From the NCBI GenBank assembly GCA_017694795.1, contig JADIMM010000106.1:1-37761 (forward strand): DNA of 37,761 nt, read 5' to 3'. Position 1 is the first letter of the stretch, and each line of letters starts with the position of its first letter. Below the pieces are notes generated by a model. It had not been told where the DNA came from, made no database searches, and worked only from the letters and a program-made list of their open reading frames with translations. Made by a program: the position numbers and the translations under genes. The DNA is from Candidatus Gallitreponema excrementavium (lineage in GTDB: Bacteria; Spirochaetota; Spirochaetia; Treponematales; Treponemataceae). Positions 19,601 to 26,918 of this stretch are shown here, piece after piece.

Positions 19601-20404
19601 AGGCAGTTTCTTTACGGTGATTACGGGGCCCAGAATGTTTACGACGTAGATAAAGCAGGAAAAATGCTGTCCAACGAAGAAGTATTCGAAAATCTGGCTG
19701 TAAAGCTTACCAGACTCTCAAAACTACCAGGAATCGTTGAAACCCAAAAAGGCATGAAGGAAGAAAGCCTCGCCCTTTTAACAAAGGTTCTGAATTTCTT
19801 GAAAACAAAGGAATATCTGCTTGAGTACACATTCTTCTTTGCACTGATAAATTCCTTTAAAGATTTGTTGGGAGACAAGGCCGAAAGTTCCGATTCCCTT
19901 TCTGTCTTTGAACACTGGTGTCTGGACAGAAAATTCCGGGAAGTCCTACAGCAAATGGGAATGGCAGGGGATGCAGCTTACTATAAGACTGAAATCTTCA
20001 AGTGCCTTATTCCTACAGCGGACATAACCATAAAAAATCTTTCCATATCAGAAAAGGCTCTTTATCTGGTTTCCGAAATTTTTGATAATACGAATAACTG
20101 GAAGGCTCTTGGAGTAAATATGTATGAAGATGTTGTCTGGTACGGAAAAGAAAACGCAGAAGAGCTGTTTGGAATGGCGGAAGTATTCTACAGTATTTGC
20201 GGAGGTAAACGGACAACAAAGTATTCGGCTGCAAGCTGGGATAAGGAACTTGTAGAACTTGAAAAAGTTACAAGGCTTATAGCCCTTGCCCACAAGGATT
20301 CCGGATATCAAAAAGCCCGTCTATACCAGTTGATCCGGGGAGTAGGAGTACTGGAGGGTACAAAGAAAAAAACAACTTCCAGGAAAAAAGAAGAAAAGAA
20401 ATAA
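16697..20404 (+). CDS. Large GH13-like (alpha-amylase superfamily) protein
   Basis: Cytoplasmic-looking protein of 1235 residues. About 285 N-terminal residues of unrecognised, mostly helical sequence lead to a Gly-rich linker (residues 289-306, GWGGAPGGGAGGAGIDMD), then an alpha-amylase-type barrel. GH13 region I is DMVPNHTG (437-444), the nucleophile is Asp557 in IIRFDAAMV, the acid/base is Glu622 in LLAEAFW, and the third acid is Asp683 in FMNNPDEE. Region IV therefore reads NPD where most members have NHD, a variant also known in GlgE-type enzymes. After the barrel come some 400 residues of helical sequence and a basic tail (KKKTTSRKKEEKK). The start has AAGGAG seven bases upstream. It is co-transcribed with malQ, so an oligosaccharide or glycogen substrate is likely; the exact reaction is not readable. 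Confidence 0.88.
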   Translation: MNNEKDRIEIQIRLKKLEKNSSGKKTEPQRFNSIKDKHTMEFHISGEARRKYNFSSQLFSSRGNVILADFKAARELAKKINDEHNRIGLKEFVKASHINAMGLIDEILHYVCTLYREQIDSSVMVEAVSVLQEKFGAEKVDNLLLSFIKEFPPREVYEGKLSPAEYLNGNEGTQSNKAALIEELIMLKIANENPAFKPFFILFEDKNIQPKVFYNAVWMEIEKFFAKKPPFGPDNEDLITMLRAPARNSPYDLAGQLEFIRKRWGLFLGDWLKRLLTSLDMIKEESKAGWGGAPGGGAGGAGIDMDAYEYGSISKEYERFSPDRAWMPQVVMLAKSTLVWLDQLSKKYNREIKRLDQIPDEELDEIARRGFNGLWLIGLWERSYASCRIKQICGNPDAAASAYSLKNYDIANEMGGWEALNNLRTRAWQRGIRMAADMVPNHTGMDAAWVVERPDLFIQVRDCPFPGYTFNGENLSQDGRVSVYLEDHYYSKSDCAVVFKRVDNSTGDTRYIYHGNDGTGMPWNDTAQIDFLNPEAREAVIQEILHVARNFPIIRFDAAMVLAKKHIQRLWYPEPGSGGDIASRSEHAISRGEFERRIPEEFWREVVDRCAREVPDTLLLAEAFWMMEGYFVRTLGMHRVYNSAFMNMLKREENSKYRSTVKNTLEFDPEVLKRFVNFMNNPDEETAVVQFGDGDKYFGVCTLMVTMPGLPMFGHGQVEGFKEKYGMEYRRACWNETENQWLIDRHYREIFPLMRKRYLFAEITNFLFYDFWDGNYVNENVFAYSNRNWSEAALVLYNNAYQSTSGWVKNSTGFAVKDGNGNKSIRTSNLAEGLGLSGSPNAYCLLHEQRSNLWFIRSCAEIHDRGIFVSLGGYQSQVFMDITQVFDDDHQYYRHLCEVLNGSGVHDIQIALQELYLKDLYASFAKAVNPETLKELRACILPDSGKAGSITKFIESIKAPMIEFFDTFRQFLYGDYGAQNVYDVDKAGKMLSNEEVFENLAVKLTRLSKLPGIVETQKGMKEESLALLTKVLNFLKTKEYLLEYTFFFALINSFKDLLGDKAESSDSLSVFEHWCLDRKFREVLQQMGMAGDAAYYKTEIFKCLIPTADITIKNLSISEKALYLVSEIFDNTNNWKALGVNMYEDVVWYGKENAEELFGMAEVFYSICGGKRTTKYSAASWDKELVELEKVTRLIALAHKDSGYQKARLYQLIRGVGVLEGTKKKTTSRKKEEKK

Positions 20405-20419
20405 ATTAACGTAACAAGA

Positions 20420-20453
20420 GGCTGTCCGGAAAACCGGACAGCCTTGTTTTTTT
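20420..20453 (+). terminator. Rho-independent terminator of the malQ operon
   Basis: A perfect 10-bp stem GGCTGTCCGG / CCGGACAGCC (20420-20429, 20434-20443) with an AAAA loop is followed by TTGTTTTTTT. Confidence 0.95.
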
Positions 20454-20469
20454 CCCAAAGGCAAGGCAA

Positions 20470-20522
20470 GTGGGCAAGTAAGCATGGGGTTTTTTAAACC
20501 TGCACCACAGGACGATGCCCAC
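20470..20522. repeat. Nested inverted repeat in an intergenic gap
   Basis: The 322-base gap between the malQ operon and metQ holds an outer 7-bp inverted repeat GTGGGCA / TGCCCAC (20470-20476, 20516-20522) enclosing an inner GGTTT / AAACC hairpin (20488-20500). It has no T tract and follows a complete terminator, so it is not needed for termination. Function unknown. Confidence 0.45.
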
Positions 20523-20657
20523 AAAAAGAAATGTCCCGTACCAGGACTTTGCACATTCACACTTCAGATAATTTTCTCACTATTTTAACTACATCCCGAA
20601 TTCAAGAATCAGGTAAATATCAACGGGATACGGAAAACCAAACCGGGGAGATTACCA

Positions 20658-20706
20658 TAAAAAAAGGCATCCAGGCCGTAAAACAACAGCCTTTAGGATG
20701 CCTTTT
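20658..20706 (-). terminator. Rho-independent terminator of metNIQ
   Basis: On the minus strand AAGGCATCC pairs with GGATGCCTT (arms at 20698-20706 and 20664-20672 region), with an inner AGGC / GCCT stem, and runs into TTTTTT. It lies 22 or more bases after the metQ stop. Confidence 0.88.
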
Positions 20707-20727
20707 AAACCGCAGAATCTCTTTCTT

Positions 20728-21531
20728 TTAAAAGACCGGAATTACATCTCCGTTGGGATAACGCTCTTTAATATACTTTGCTACTTTTTCTGATTTTAAA
20801 GCTGCCACTAGAGCCTGTATTTTAGGAAGATTTTCATTCCCCGCCTTTACGGCAACAATATTTACATAGGGAGAATCCGCCCCTTCGATTAAAATTCCGT
20901 CCTTATTGGCATTAAACCCGGCAGGAAGGGCATAATTCCCGTTAATGATTGCCCCGTCTACATCCTGGATTATTCTCGGCAAAGAGGGTGCTTCAATTTC
21001 ACTGAACATCAGGTTTTTGGGATTTTCCACGATATCAAGAGGAGTTGCCGTAAGCCCGCTTTTTTCATCAAGCTTAATAAGCCCGTTAGACTGCAACAAC
21101 AAAAGAGCCCTTCCTTCGTTTGTAGGGTCATTGGGAATTGCAATCTTTGCCCCGTCTGGGAATTCATCTATGGAAGAATACTTTGAAGAATACAAGGCAA
21201 TAGGTTCGATATGAATACCGCCGGCACTTACAAGGTCTGACTTCCTTTCGGCATTAAACTGCTCCATATAGGGCAAATGCTGGAAATAATTTGCATCCAG
21301 CTCCCCTGCCAAAACCGCCTCGTTGGGAATAACATAATCTGTAAATTCCACTACAGTAAGTTTGTAACCGGCCTCTTCCAAATCCGGGGCAATCAGATTC
21401 AAAAGCTCTGCATGAGGCTCCGGAGTTGCACCAACAACCAGTTCGTTCTCGCTAATTTCCTTTTTTGTACATCCTGTAGCCAAAAGGAGTACAGAAAGTA
21501 CAACAACTGAAATTTTCATCAATCTTTTCAT
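20728..21531 (-). CDS. metQ: Methionine-binding lipoprotein MetQ (NlpA family)
   Basis: Lipoprotein of 267 residues with lipobox LATGC (Cys21) and the NlpA/MetQ fold. Segments VVGATPEPHAELLNLIAPDLEE, DANYFQHLPYME and IPNDPTNEGRALLLLQ are characteristic of MetQ; each is spread over the first half of the protein. It delivers methionine to the MetNI complex. Start ATG 21531 has GGAG ten bases upstream. It is the third gene of metN-metI-metQ, 51 bases after metI. Confidence 0.94.
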   Translation of the reverse strand: MKRLMKISVVVLSVLLLATGCTKKEISENELVVGATPEPHAELLNLIAPDLEEAGYKLTVVEFTDYVIPNEAVLAGELDANYFQHLPYMEQFNAERKSDLVSAGGIHIEPIALYSSKYSSIDEFPDGAKIAIPNDPTNEGRALLLLQSNGLIKLDEKSGLTATPLDIVENPKNLMFSEIEAPSLPRIIQDVDGAIINGNYALPAGFNANKDGILIEGADSPYVNIVAVKAGNENLPKIQALVAALKSEKVAKYIKERYPNGDVIPVF

Positions 21532-21582
21532 TTTCGGCTCCTTATCCGGAAAATAAAATATAGTAAAGGATAAAACCTGTAC

Positions 21583-22254
21583 TTACCTGTTTTTTAACAT
21601 TCTGTTTGAAAGAAAAGTACCCACAAACTGGACAATTTCAACCAGAAGAATGATAACAATTACCGTCATCACCATAACCCTGGGCTGATACCGGTGGTAC
21701 CCGTTTCTTATTGCCAGGTCACCAAGTCCTCCGGCTCCGATTGCCCCGGCCATAGCAGAATAACCGATTAAATTAATTATAGTCAAAGTAACTCCGGAAA
21801 CCAATGAAGGCAGCGCCTCAGGAATCATTACCTTAAAAATTATCTGGAGATTTGTAGACCCCATTGCCCTTGCAGCCTGAATAACCCCCGGATTCACCTC
21901 GTTCAGGGAGGTTTCGATAATTCTTGCAACAAAAGGTGCGGCTGCAATAGAGAGGGAAATCACAGCAGGTGCAGTTCCGATTGCAGTCTGCAAGATGAAC
22001 CTGGAAAATGGAATCAGCAGAATCATAAGAATTATAAAAGGGAAAGATCTCAGCATATTTACAATTCTGCTTATAACCTGATTCAAAACCCTTTTGGGTT
22101 TTATTCCTGTTTCAGGATTTGTAACAGATAAAATTATCCCCAAAGGCATTCCCAACAAAAGAGAAATGACAGTGGAAAAAAACACCATATAAATGGTCTC
22201 CAAAGTAGCTGACGATACGGAGGTAAAAACCTTACTCCATTCCATTGAATTCAT
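21583..22254 (-). CDS. metI: Methionine ABC transporter permease MetI
   Basis: Inner-membrane permease of about 223 residues with five predicted membrane segments and the MetI-typical EAA loop (EVNPGVIQAARAMGSTNLQIIFKVMIPEALPSLVSG, spanning roughly residues 120-155). The stop of metN and ATG 22254 are one base apart, and GGAGGG inside the end of metN serves as ribosome-binding site, so the two are probably translationally coupled. A longer reading frame from a TTG at 22290 is open, but it starts inside metN upstream of that site and would add 12 unlikely residues. Confidence 0.93.
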   Translation of the reverse strand: MNSMEWSKVFTSVSSATLETIYMVFFSTVISLLLGMPLGIILSVTNPETGIKPKRVLNQVISRIVNMLRSFPFIILMILLIPFSRFILQTAIGTAPAVISLSIAAAPFVARIIETSLNEVNPGVIQAARAMGSTNLQIIFKVMIPEALPSLVSGVTLTIINLIGYSAMAGAIGAGGLGDLAIRNGYHRYQPRVMVMTVIVIILLVEIVQFVGTFLSNRMLKNR

Positions 22255-22255
22255 A

Positions 22256-23275
22256 CTATTTTTTTCCCTCCAAAATGGTGTTTTTTTCAACAGTGATTCC
22301 TGACTCTTTCAGATAATTCAAGACCTTTTCCTTTTCATCTTCGGGGCCTGAAAAATCAGTCAAAAGCGTTCCTACAGGAATTCCGTCTATATTTTGAATT
22401 CCACCGGCCCTGATATTAAATTCAACATTGAACTTTTTGGCAATACGGCTCAATACCGGTTCCCCTGTCTGTACCCCCGGAAAACGGAGTATATATCCAC
22501 CACCGTCATCGGACCACCGTACAAGCTTTAATGTTTCCGGGTCTTCCATTGGTGCAAGATTTGAAAGAAAATCCTTTGTCACAGGAGACTGGGGATGGGT
22601 AAAAATATCCGAAACAGTCCCCTGTTCCATTACAACCCCGTTCTCAAGAACAGCCACATACTGGCAGCTGTCCCTTACAACCTCCATCTGGTGGGTTATC
22701 ATCACAACTGTCAGATTCATTTTCTGTTGGATTTCTTTTATCAACGAAAGAATGGAGCGGGTTGTCTGGGGATCAAGGGCACTGGTAGCCTCGTCGCAAA
22801 ATAAAATTTCCGGCTTATTCGCCAAAGCCCTGGCTATGGCAACCCTTTGCTTTTGTCCCCCGGAAAGCGTGCTGATCCTCGCCTCCCCCCTGTCTTCAAG
22901 ACCGACAAGGCTTAAAAGCTCTGCAACCCTTTCCTTTATTACACCCTTAGGAACCCCCGCTATTTCAAGAGGATAAGCAACATTACCGGAAGCACTACGG
23001 GAAGAAAAAAGATTGAAATTCTGAAAAATCATTCCCAGCTTTCTTCTCTGTGCCAAAAGGGCTTTTTTCTCCAGGTTTTCAACATGAACCCCGTTATACA
23101 AAACAGCACCGCTGTCCGGCCTTTCCAGAAGGCTGATCAATCTCACCAAAGTGGATTTTCCTGCACCGCTTTTTCCAATTATACCGAATATGGAGTTATC
23201 CGGAATTGTAAGTGAAATATTATTTACAGGATGAAGATTTCCGTAAAATTTGTTCAACCCTTGTAATTCAATCAT
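22256..23275 (-). CDS. metN: Methionine ABC transporter ATPase MetN
   Basis: ATPase of 339 residues energising methionine import. Walker A GKSGAGKST at 34-42, Q-loop near IFQNF (84-88), signature LSGGQ at 137-141, Walker B ILFCDE at 157-162, switch His195. The C-terminal 75 or so residues (from about 265) correspond to the NIL domain, which in MetN binds methionine and shuts the transporter when internal methionine is high. First gene of metNIQ, with its own promoter; no SAM riboswitch was seen in the 119-base gap to mtnN. Confidence 0.95.
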   Translation of the reverse strand: MIELQGLNKFYGNLHPVNNISLTIPDNSIFGIIGKSGAGKSTLVRLISLLERPDSGAVLYNGVHVENLEKKALLAQRRKLGMIFQNFNLFSSRSASGNVAYPLEIAGVPKGVIKERVAELLSLVGLEDRGEARISTLSGGQKQRVAIARALANKPEILFCDEATSALDPQTTRSILSLIKEIQQKMNLTVVMITHQMEVVRDSCQYVAVLENGVVMEQGTVSDIFTHPQSPVTKDFLSNLAPMEDPETLKLVRWSDDGGGYILRFPGVQTGEPVLSRIAKKFNVEFNIRAGGIQNIDGIPVGTLLTDFSGPEDEKEKVLNYLKESGITVEKNTILEGKK

Positions 23276-23304
23276 CTTCCAAATCCTTTTCTTTAAACTA
23301 TCTA

Positions 23305-23333
23305 ATTTTATTAAAATACCAGTGCAGGGTCAA
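23305..23333 (-). promoter_or_regulatory. Promoter of metNIQ
   Basis: On the minus strand TTGACC (23333-23328), a 17-base spacer and TAAAAT (23310-23305) form a near-consensus promoter about 30 bases upstream of metN. The predicted leader is too short for an S-box, so any methionine control must be by a repressor or by the NIL domain of MetN. Confidence 0.75.
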
Positions 23334-23337
23334 TAAT

Positions 23338-23372
23338 TACAAAACAATCAAAGCCGGTTTTATAGTGCCGGC
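23338..23372 (-). terminator. Probable terminator of mtnN
   Basis: On the minus strand GCCGG / CCGGC (arms 23372-23368 and 23357-23353) with a 10-base loop is followed by TTTGATTGTTTTG. The stem is short and the T tract is interrupted, so termination may be partial and allow some read-through into metNIQ. Confidence 0.6.
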
Positions 23373-23394
23373 AGGAACTGCGGGACAATCAATT

Positions 23395-24120
23395 TTACAA
23401 ACCCCGGAAAAACTCCAGCAAAACCTCAAAAGTTATTTCAACAGCGTTCTTTTTAAATTCCTCATAATCCATTTTGGCACCAGTCGTTCCATTATCAGAA
23501 ATAGCCCTGAGGACAGCAAAATCCACACCGTTAATTGCACAAACCTGGGCCAAAGCCCCTCCCTCCATTTCGCAGGCATCTGCTGAAAAAACTTTCCTTA
23601 TTTTACCCGCAACCTCTGTATCCGATATAAACTGATCTCCGGTAGCGATTATTCCCCTGATCAGGGAAACCTGGGAAATATTTTTTCCGTTGTTTTTTTT
23701 GACTTTAACTTTTTCCCAGGCAAGGGCAAGACTGTCAGTCAAATCCCTGGATGAGGGAATCTTTACAACATTAAGCCCTGGAATAAGCCCCGGCAAATCA
23801 CCAAAAACAGTGGTGTCAAAATCATGCTGGACAAGATATTCCCCCAAAACCATGTCCCCAGGCTTTAAAACCGGATTTAAACCACCTGCCACGCCGGTAT
23901 GGATTATATTTTTTACCTTAAATTTATCTATAAGAATCTGGACTGTAACAGCACAATTTACCTTACCAATGCCGCAAATTACAGCAACAATTGTCTTACC
24001 TGAAAATTTGCCTTTAATAAATTTTCTTCCGGATATTTTATATATTTTCTTTTTTTTCATTAAAGCCTGGATTTTTTCCAGTTCTTCTTCCATTGCGGCA
24101 ACCACGGCAATTTTTTTCAT
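23395..24120 (-). CDS. mtnN: 5'-methylthioadenosine/S-adenosylhomocysteine nucleosidase
   Basis: Enzyme of 241 residues that removes adenine from MTA and SAH; its product S-ribosylhomocysteine is the substrate of LuxS, encoded 3.6 kb away. Family landmarks: VVAAMEEELEKI with catalytic Glu12, HTGVAGGL (74-81), the substrate-binding CEMEGGA with Glu186, and RAISDNG with catalytic Asp209. Length is close to the usual 230 residues, with a short Lys-rich insertion near 138-147. The start has AAGGAA ten bases upstream. It lies just upstream of metNIQ on the same strand, which fits joint recycling and import of methionine. Confidence 0.94.
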   Translation of the reverse strand: MKKIAVVAAMEEELEKIQALMKKKKIYKISGRKFIKGKFSGKTIVAVICGIGKVNCAVTVQILIDKFKVKNIIHTGVAGGLNPVLKPGDMVLGEYLVQHDFDTTVFGDLPGLIPGLNVVKIPSSRDLTDSLALAWEKVKVKKNNGKNISQVSLIRGIIATGDQFISDTEVAGKIRKVFSADACEMEGGALAQVCAINGVDFAVLRAISDNGTTGAKMDYEEFKKNAVEITFEVLLEFFRGL

Positions 24121-24219
24121 TTTAGATTCCTTTGCTTTTATTTTATAGAAAAAACAACTTTATTATAAACGAAATTCACCGGAAACAAAAGTATTACCCC
24201 GGAATCAGTTTAAAACAAA

Positions 24220-24247
24220 AAAGCCCCGGAAAGCCGGGACTTTTTTA
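24220..24247 (-). terminator. Terminator of the uracil permease gene
   Basis: On the minus strand a CCCGG / CCGGG stem (24238-24234, 24229-24225) with a four-base loop is flanked by A-rich sequence before and CTTTTTTG after. It begins about 20 bases past the stop codon. The A and T runs on both sides could make it work in both directions. Confidence 0.8.
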
Positions 24248-24255
24248 TAAAATTT

Positions 24256-25560
24256 TTATTCTTCAGACTTTGTAACCGGAATAATAAGGTTAAGAATAAT
24301 ACCAACTACCGTTGCCAGGGCAACTCCTCCCAAAGAAAATTCAAAAGATTCTCCCAGGACAAATTTGAGGGTCCCTCCTCCGATTCCGATAACGAGAATA
24401 ACAGAAGAAATTGTAAGGTTCCTCTTGTCTTTGTAGTCTACACCGCTTTCGACAATAGTCCTTAAACCACTAGAAGCAATCAAACCGTAAAGAAGCATGG
24501 AAATGCCGCCCATTACAGGCCCGGGAATAGTCTGTATTATTGCACCGAATTTCTGGATAAAGGAAAGGAGAACAGCTATTACAGCAGCTCCGCCAATAAC
24601 CCAGACACTGTAAACCTTTGTAATTGCCATAACCCCGATATTTTCGCCGTAAGTGGTATTAGGCGGGCCTCCCCAAAGGGCTGCCCAGGACGTAGCAACA
24701 CCGTCTCCCAAAAGAGTTCTGTGGAGTCCCGGGTCTTTATAAAAATCCTTACCTACAACCCTGGAAGTAACCAGTGTGTCCCCCAGATGTTCACAAATTG
24801 TAGCCAAAGAAACAATAATAAAGGTTATTATGGGAATAAATTCAAATTTTGGTACCATCCAGAAATATTTTCCTTCCTCATTTACCTGCATAAAAGGCAG
24901 TCCAAGCCAGGAAGCTTCCTTAACGATTGTAAAATCAATAATATCGTAGGCAGGAAAGAACACTCCCATAATAAGGGTAAAGAGATAACCGCCGACCAAC
25001 CCTATAAGAATTGAAATTGTGTTAAAAAAACCCTTTAAAAAAATAGTGGCAATAATTGCTATGGCCAAGGTAACAATTGCTATGGAAAAATAAACCAGAG
25101 AATAGGTATCTCCATTATACATGGCAGATTTCATTGCCGTAGGGGCAAGATTCAAGCCGATTACTATGATTACGGATCCAATAACCACCGGAGGCAAAGC
25201 CTTATCAAGCCATCCCTTGCCGGAAATCTTGATTATCCCGGCAACTATTGCATAAAAAATACCGGCAGCAAAGGCTCCTCCCATTGCAGAAGGCATACCG
25301 TAAGCCTCGGAAATACTGGTTAAAGCCGGAATAAAGGCAAAGGACGACCCCAAAAACGCAGGCACTTTGGCACTTGTCAAAAGAATATAAATCAAAGTTC
25401 CTGTTCCGGCTGTAAAAAGTGCCGTGGAAGGACTCAAACCTGTCAATAACGGAACAAGAATCGTGGCTCCAAACATGGCAAAAACATGCTGAAAACTAAG
25501 GGGTATCCACCGTACCAGAGGCGGTCTGTCATGGGGCCCTAAAATAGTGTTGTCTTTCAT
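24256..25560 (-). CDS. uraA: Uracil/xanthine permease (NCS2 family)
   Basis: Proton-coupled nucleobase importer of about 434 residues, with 12-14 membrane segments expected. Typical NCS2 features are the N-terminal LGPHDRPPLVRWIPLSFQH stretch, FLGSSFAFIPAL, and the substrate-site motif TTYGENIGVMAI with Glu306. The sequence is closer to UraA/PyrP-type uracil permeases than to xanthine permeases, but substrate is not certain. The start is ATG 25560 with GAGAGGG seven bases upstream; an open extension to a GTG at 25704 is basic, non-hydrophobic and lies in what looks like a structured leader. It has its own terminator and a long leader holding another terminator hairpin. Confidence 0.92.
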   Translation of the reverse strand: MKDNTILGPHDRPPLVRWIPLSFQHVFAMFGATILVPLLTGLSPSTALFTAGTGTLIYILLTSAKVPAFLGSSFAFIPALTSISEAYGMPSAMGGAFAAGIFYAIVAGIIKISGKGWLDKALPPVVIGSVIIVIGLNLAPTAMKSAMYNGDTYSLVYFSIAIVTLAIAIIATIFLKGFFNTISILIGLVGGYLFTLIMGVFFPAYDIIDFTIVKEASWLGLPFMQVNEEGKYFWMVPKFEFIPIITFIIVSLATICEHLGDTLVTSRVVGKDFYKDPGLHRTLLGDGVATSWAALWGGPPNTTYGENIGVMAITKVYSVWVIGGAAVIAVLLSFIQKFGAIIQTIPGPVMGGISMLLYGLIASSGLRTIVESGVDYKDKRNLTISSVILVIGIGGGTLKFVLGESFEFSLGGVALATVVGIILNLIIPVTKSEE

Positions 25561-25717
25561 CTGCAACCCTCTCAAATCTTTCCGGGGACTCAGGCGTATA
25601 AACCCTAAGAAAGAAGCAAAAGCAACGCCTTTACTTCTAAACCGTAAAGGTTCCCTCCTTTTATTTTTGCCGGGAAAACCTGTTAAGGCTTCAAAGTTAT
25701 ACACTCTGTTGAACCCT
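25561..25717 (-). promoter_or_regulatory. Structured leader of the uracil permease gene
   Basis: Between the upstream hairpin and ATG 25560 the minus strand can form an 8-bp bulged stem (AGGTT..CCC with GGGAACCT), a CTTTAC / GTAAAG hairpin and a GGCGT / ACGCC stem. An alternative AGAAG / CTTCT pairing would disrupt the last two. I recognise no known riboswitch class and no clear PyrR site. TATAAC at 25701-25696 could be a second -10. A control leader is likely but inferred. Confidence 0.4.
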
Positions 25718-25720
25718 GCA

Positions 25721-25742
25721 AAAAAAAACCGGCAAAAGCCGG
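25721..25742 (-). terminator. Terminator hairpin inside the uracil permease leader
   Basis: On the minus strand CCGGC TTTT GCCGG (25742-25729) is followed by eight T. No gene on this strand lies upstream for it to terminate, because the neighbouring thioesterase gene is on the plus strand. It ends either an attenuated leader or a separate short RNA. Confidence 0.8.
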
Positions 25743-25813
25743 CAAAAATTTCAATAATCTTCTAGAACAAATGAGTAAATATAGATTCCATCGTTATATA
25801 CTCTTCTTTTCAC
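25729..25813 (-). ncRNA. Candidate short RNA or attenuated leader upstream of uraA
   Basis: A near-consensus minus-strand promoter and the hairpin at 25742-25721 bound about 85 bases without any credible reading frame. The product would be a roughly 90-nt RNA, either independent or the prematurely ended uraA leader. Evidence is the promoter-terminator pair only. Confidence 0.4.
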
Positions 25814-25819
25814 ATCACC

Positions 25820-25848
25820 ATTTTACATCATATCGCCTTTTTATTCAA
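25820..25848 (-). promoter_or_regulatory. Promoter upstream of the uracil permease leader
   Basis: On the minus strand TTGAAT (25848-25843), a 17-base spacer and TAAAAT (25825-25820). A transcript from here would carry a leader of about 250 bases before uraA. Confidence 0.65.
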
Positions 25849-25867
25849 CACAGAAAAACAACCACCC

Positions 25868-25902
25868 TTTTTTTTCCCGCAAAATAATTATATAATCAGG
25901 GA
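25868..25902 (+). promoter_or_regulatory. Putative leaderless promoter of the thioesterase gene
   Basis: A perfect TATAAT (25891-25896) lies six bases before ATG 25903. The -35 region is only a T run. The GGGA touching the ATG is too close to act as a ribosome-binding site. Confidence 0.5.
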
Positions 25903-26304
25903 ATGAAACACATTGCAAAACATACAGTCCGCTCCTATGAGTGTGATTCTTACGGGCATGTAAACAACGCTGTTTACCTTAACCTCCTTGAATACGGAAG
26001 AATGGAATACCTCCATGCTGTGGGATTTGACTATCACGGAATAATAGCCGCAGGCTACTATCTTTATGTAACCCACATAGACATTTATTACAAAGCATCC
26101 TGCTTTCTTGACGACGAAATACAGATTGAAGTCGAACCAATAAAACTTGGGGCTGTAAGCGGTACATTCAGGCAGAAAATAATAAAAAAGGACGGAACAA
26201 CAGCCTGCGAAGCCCAGGTTTCCTGGGCCTGCGTAAACAAAGACGGACGCCCCTGCAAGCTGCCGGCACAGTACATGGTTCCCGGCCTAAAACCAGAAGA
26301 ATAA
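25903..26304 (+). CDS. Acyl-CoA thioesterase, 4HBT hotdog family (YbgC/FcbC-like)
   Basis: Small cytoplasmic protein of 133 residues with the single-domain hotdog fold of 4-hydroxybenzoyl-CoA thioesterases. The active-site signature is ECDSYGHVNNAVYLN with catalytic Asp15 and the HVNN turn, followed by EYGRMEYL, matching YbgC-type enzymes that hydrolyse short acyl-CoA thioesters. Length is normal for the family. The ATG is the likely transcription start, since a TATAAT ends seven bases before it. It is divergent from uraA, and the next gene begins 116 bases downstream with its own ribosome site. The physiological acyl-CoA substrate cannot be read from the sequence. Confidence 0.9.
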   Translation: MKHIAKHTVRSYECDSYGHVNNAVYLNLLEYGRMEYLHAVGFDYHGIIAAGYYLYVTHIDIYYKASCFLDDEIQIEVEPIKLGAVSGTFRQKIIKKDGTTACEAQVSWACVNKDGRPCKLPAQYMVPGLKPEE

Positions 26305-26420
26305 AATAAGACCGGTAAAATTCTCAAGTTGCCTAAATAAATTCAGTGATTTATTCTTTTTTTCATTTCTTTTATAAAATGTGGTAGAATAGGATAAAAG
26401 CATATTAAAGGGTAAACAGA

Positions 26421-26807
26421 ATGATAAACAACCTGTCCGTAGTCCATATTTTGGAAACCTTGGCATTTATCACAGGCTGCGTAAGTATGGTAGTTGTACT
26501 TTACGGAACCCTTGTGTCATTTCTTTCTTTTCTCAAAAACGAAATAAGGAGAATATCCGGAAAATTTTCATATCAAAGAATCCGTGTTTTGAGGGCAGAT
26601 CTCGGTACATACCTTTTATTCGGACTTGAGATTCTCATTGCATCAGATGTGCTTAAAACAATTATCGAACCAAGTTTTATGGAGCTGGGAATTCTCGCAG
26701 GAATAGTCGTCCTTAGGACAGTTCTGTCAGTTTTCCTTAACCGTGAAATAAACGAAATAGAAAAAGACCGGAGGGAACGGAGGGACTACCCGGAGAATTT
26801 TCAATAA
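26421..26807 (+). CDS. DUF1622-like membrane protein
   Basis: Membrane protein of 128 residues with three hydrophobic segments (about 8-35, 62-80 and 88-108). The stretch LRADLGTYLLFGLEILIASDVLKTI followed by ELGILAGIVVLRTVLSVFLNREI, at roughly residues 58-113, is typical of the DUF1622 family, whose function is unknown. The C-terminus is highly charged (EKDRRERRDYPE) and probably cytoplasmic. AAAGGG lies eight bases before the ATG, and TAGAAT at 26385-26390 is a possible -10. No terminator is evident in the 111 bases before the convergent PHP gene. Confidence 0.85.
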   Translation: MINNLSVVHILETLAFITGCVSMVVVLYGTLVSFLSFLKNEIRRISGKFSYQRIRVLRADLGTYLLFGLEILIASDVLKTIIEPSFMELGILAGIVVLRTVLSVFLNREINEIEKDRRERRDYPENFQ

Positions 26808-26918
26808 GCAAAACCGGAAAAGCTGCCAGAACCCTATTCCAAAGAGGGATTAAAGCTTGGAACAAAAAAAACTGATTAAAGCCAGGGTGTAACAATAAGG
26901 ATATATCAAAGGGGACGA

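Noticed and set aside
23276..23394. A SAM (S-box) riboswitch before metNIQ
   Set aside because: The promoter lies only about 30 bases from metN, leaving no room, and no S-box consensus blocks are visible.
25561..25704. A 48-residue N-terminal extension of the uracil permease from GTG 25704
   Set aside because: ATG 25560 has a good ribosome site, the extension is basic and not seen in NCS2 permeases, and the DNA there can form leader-type hairpins.
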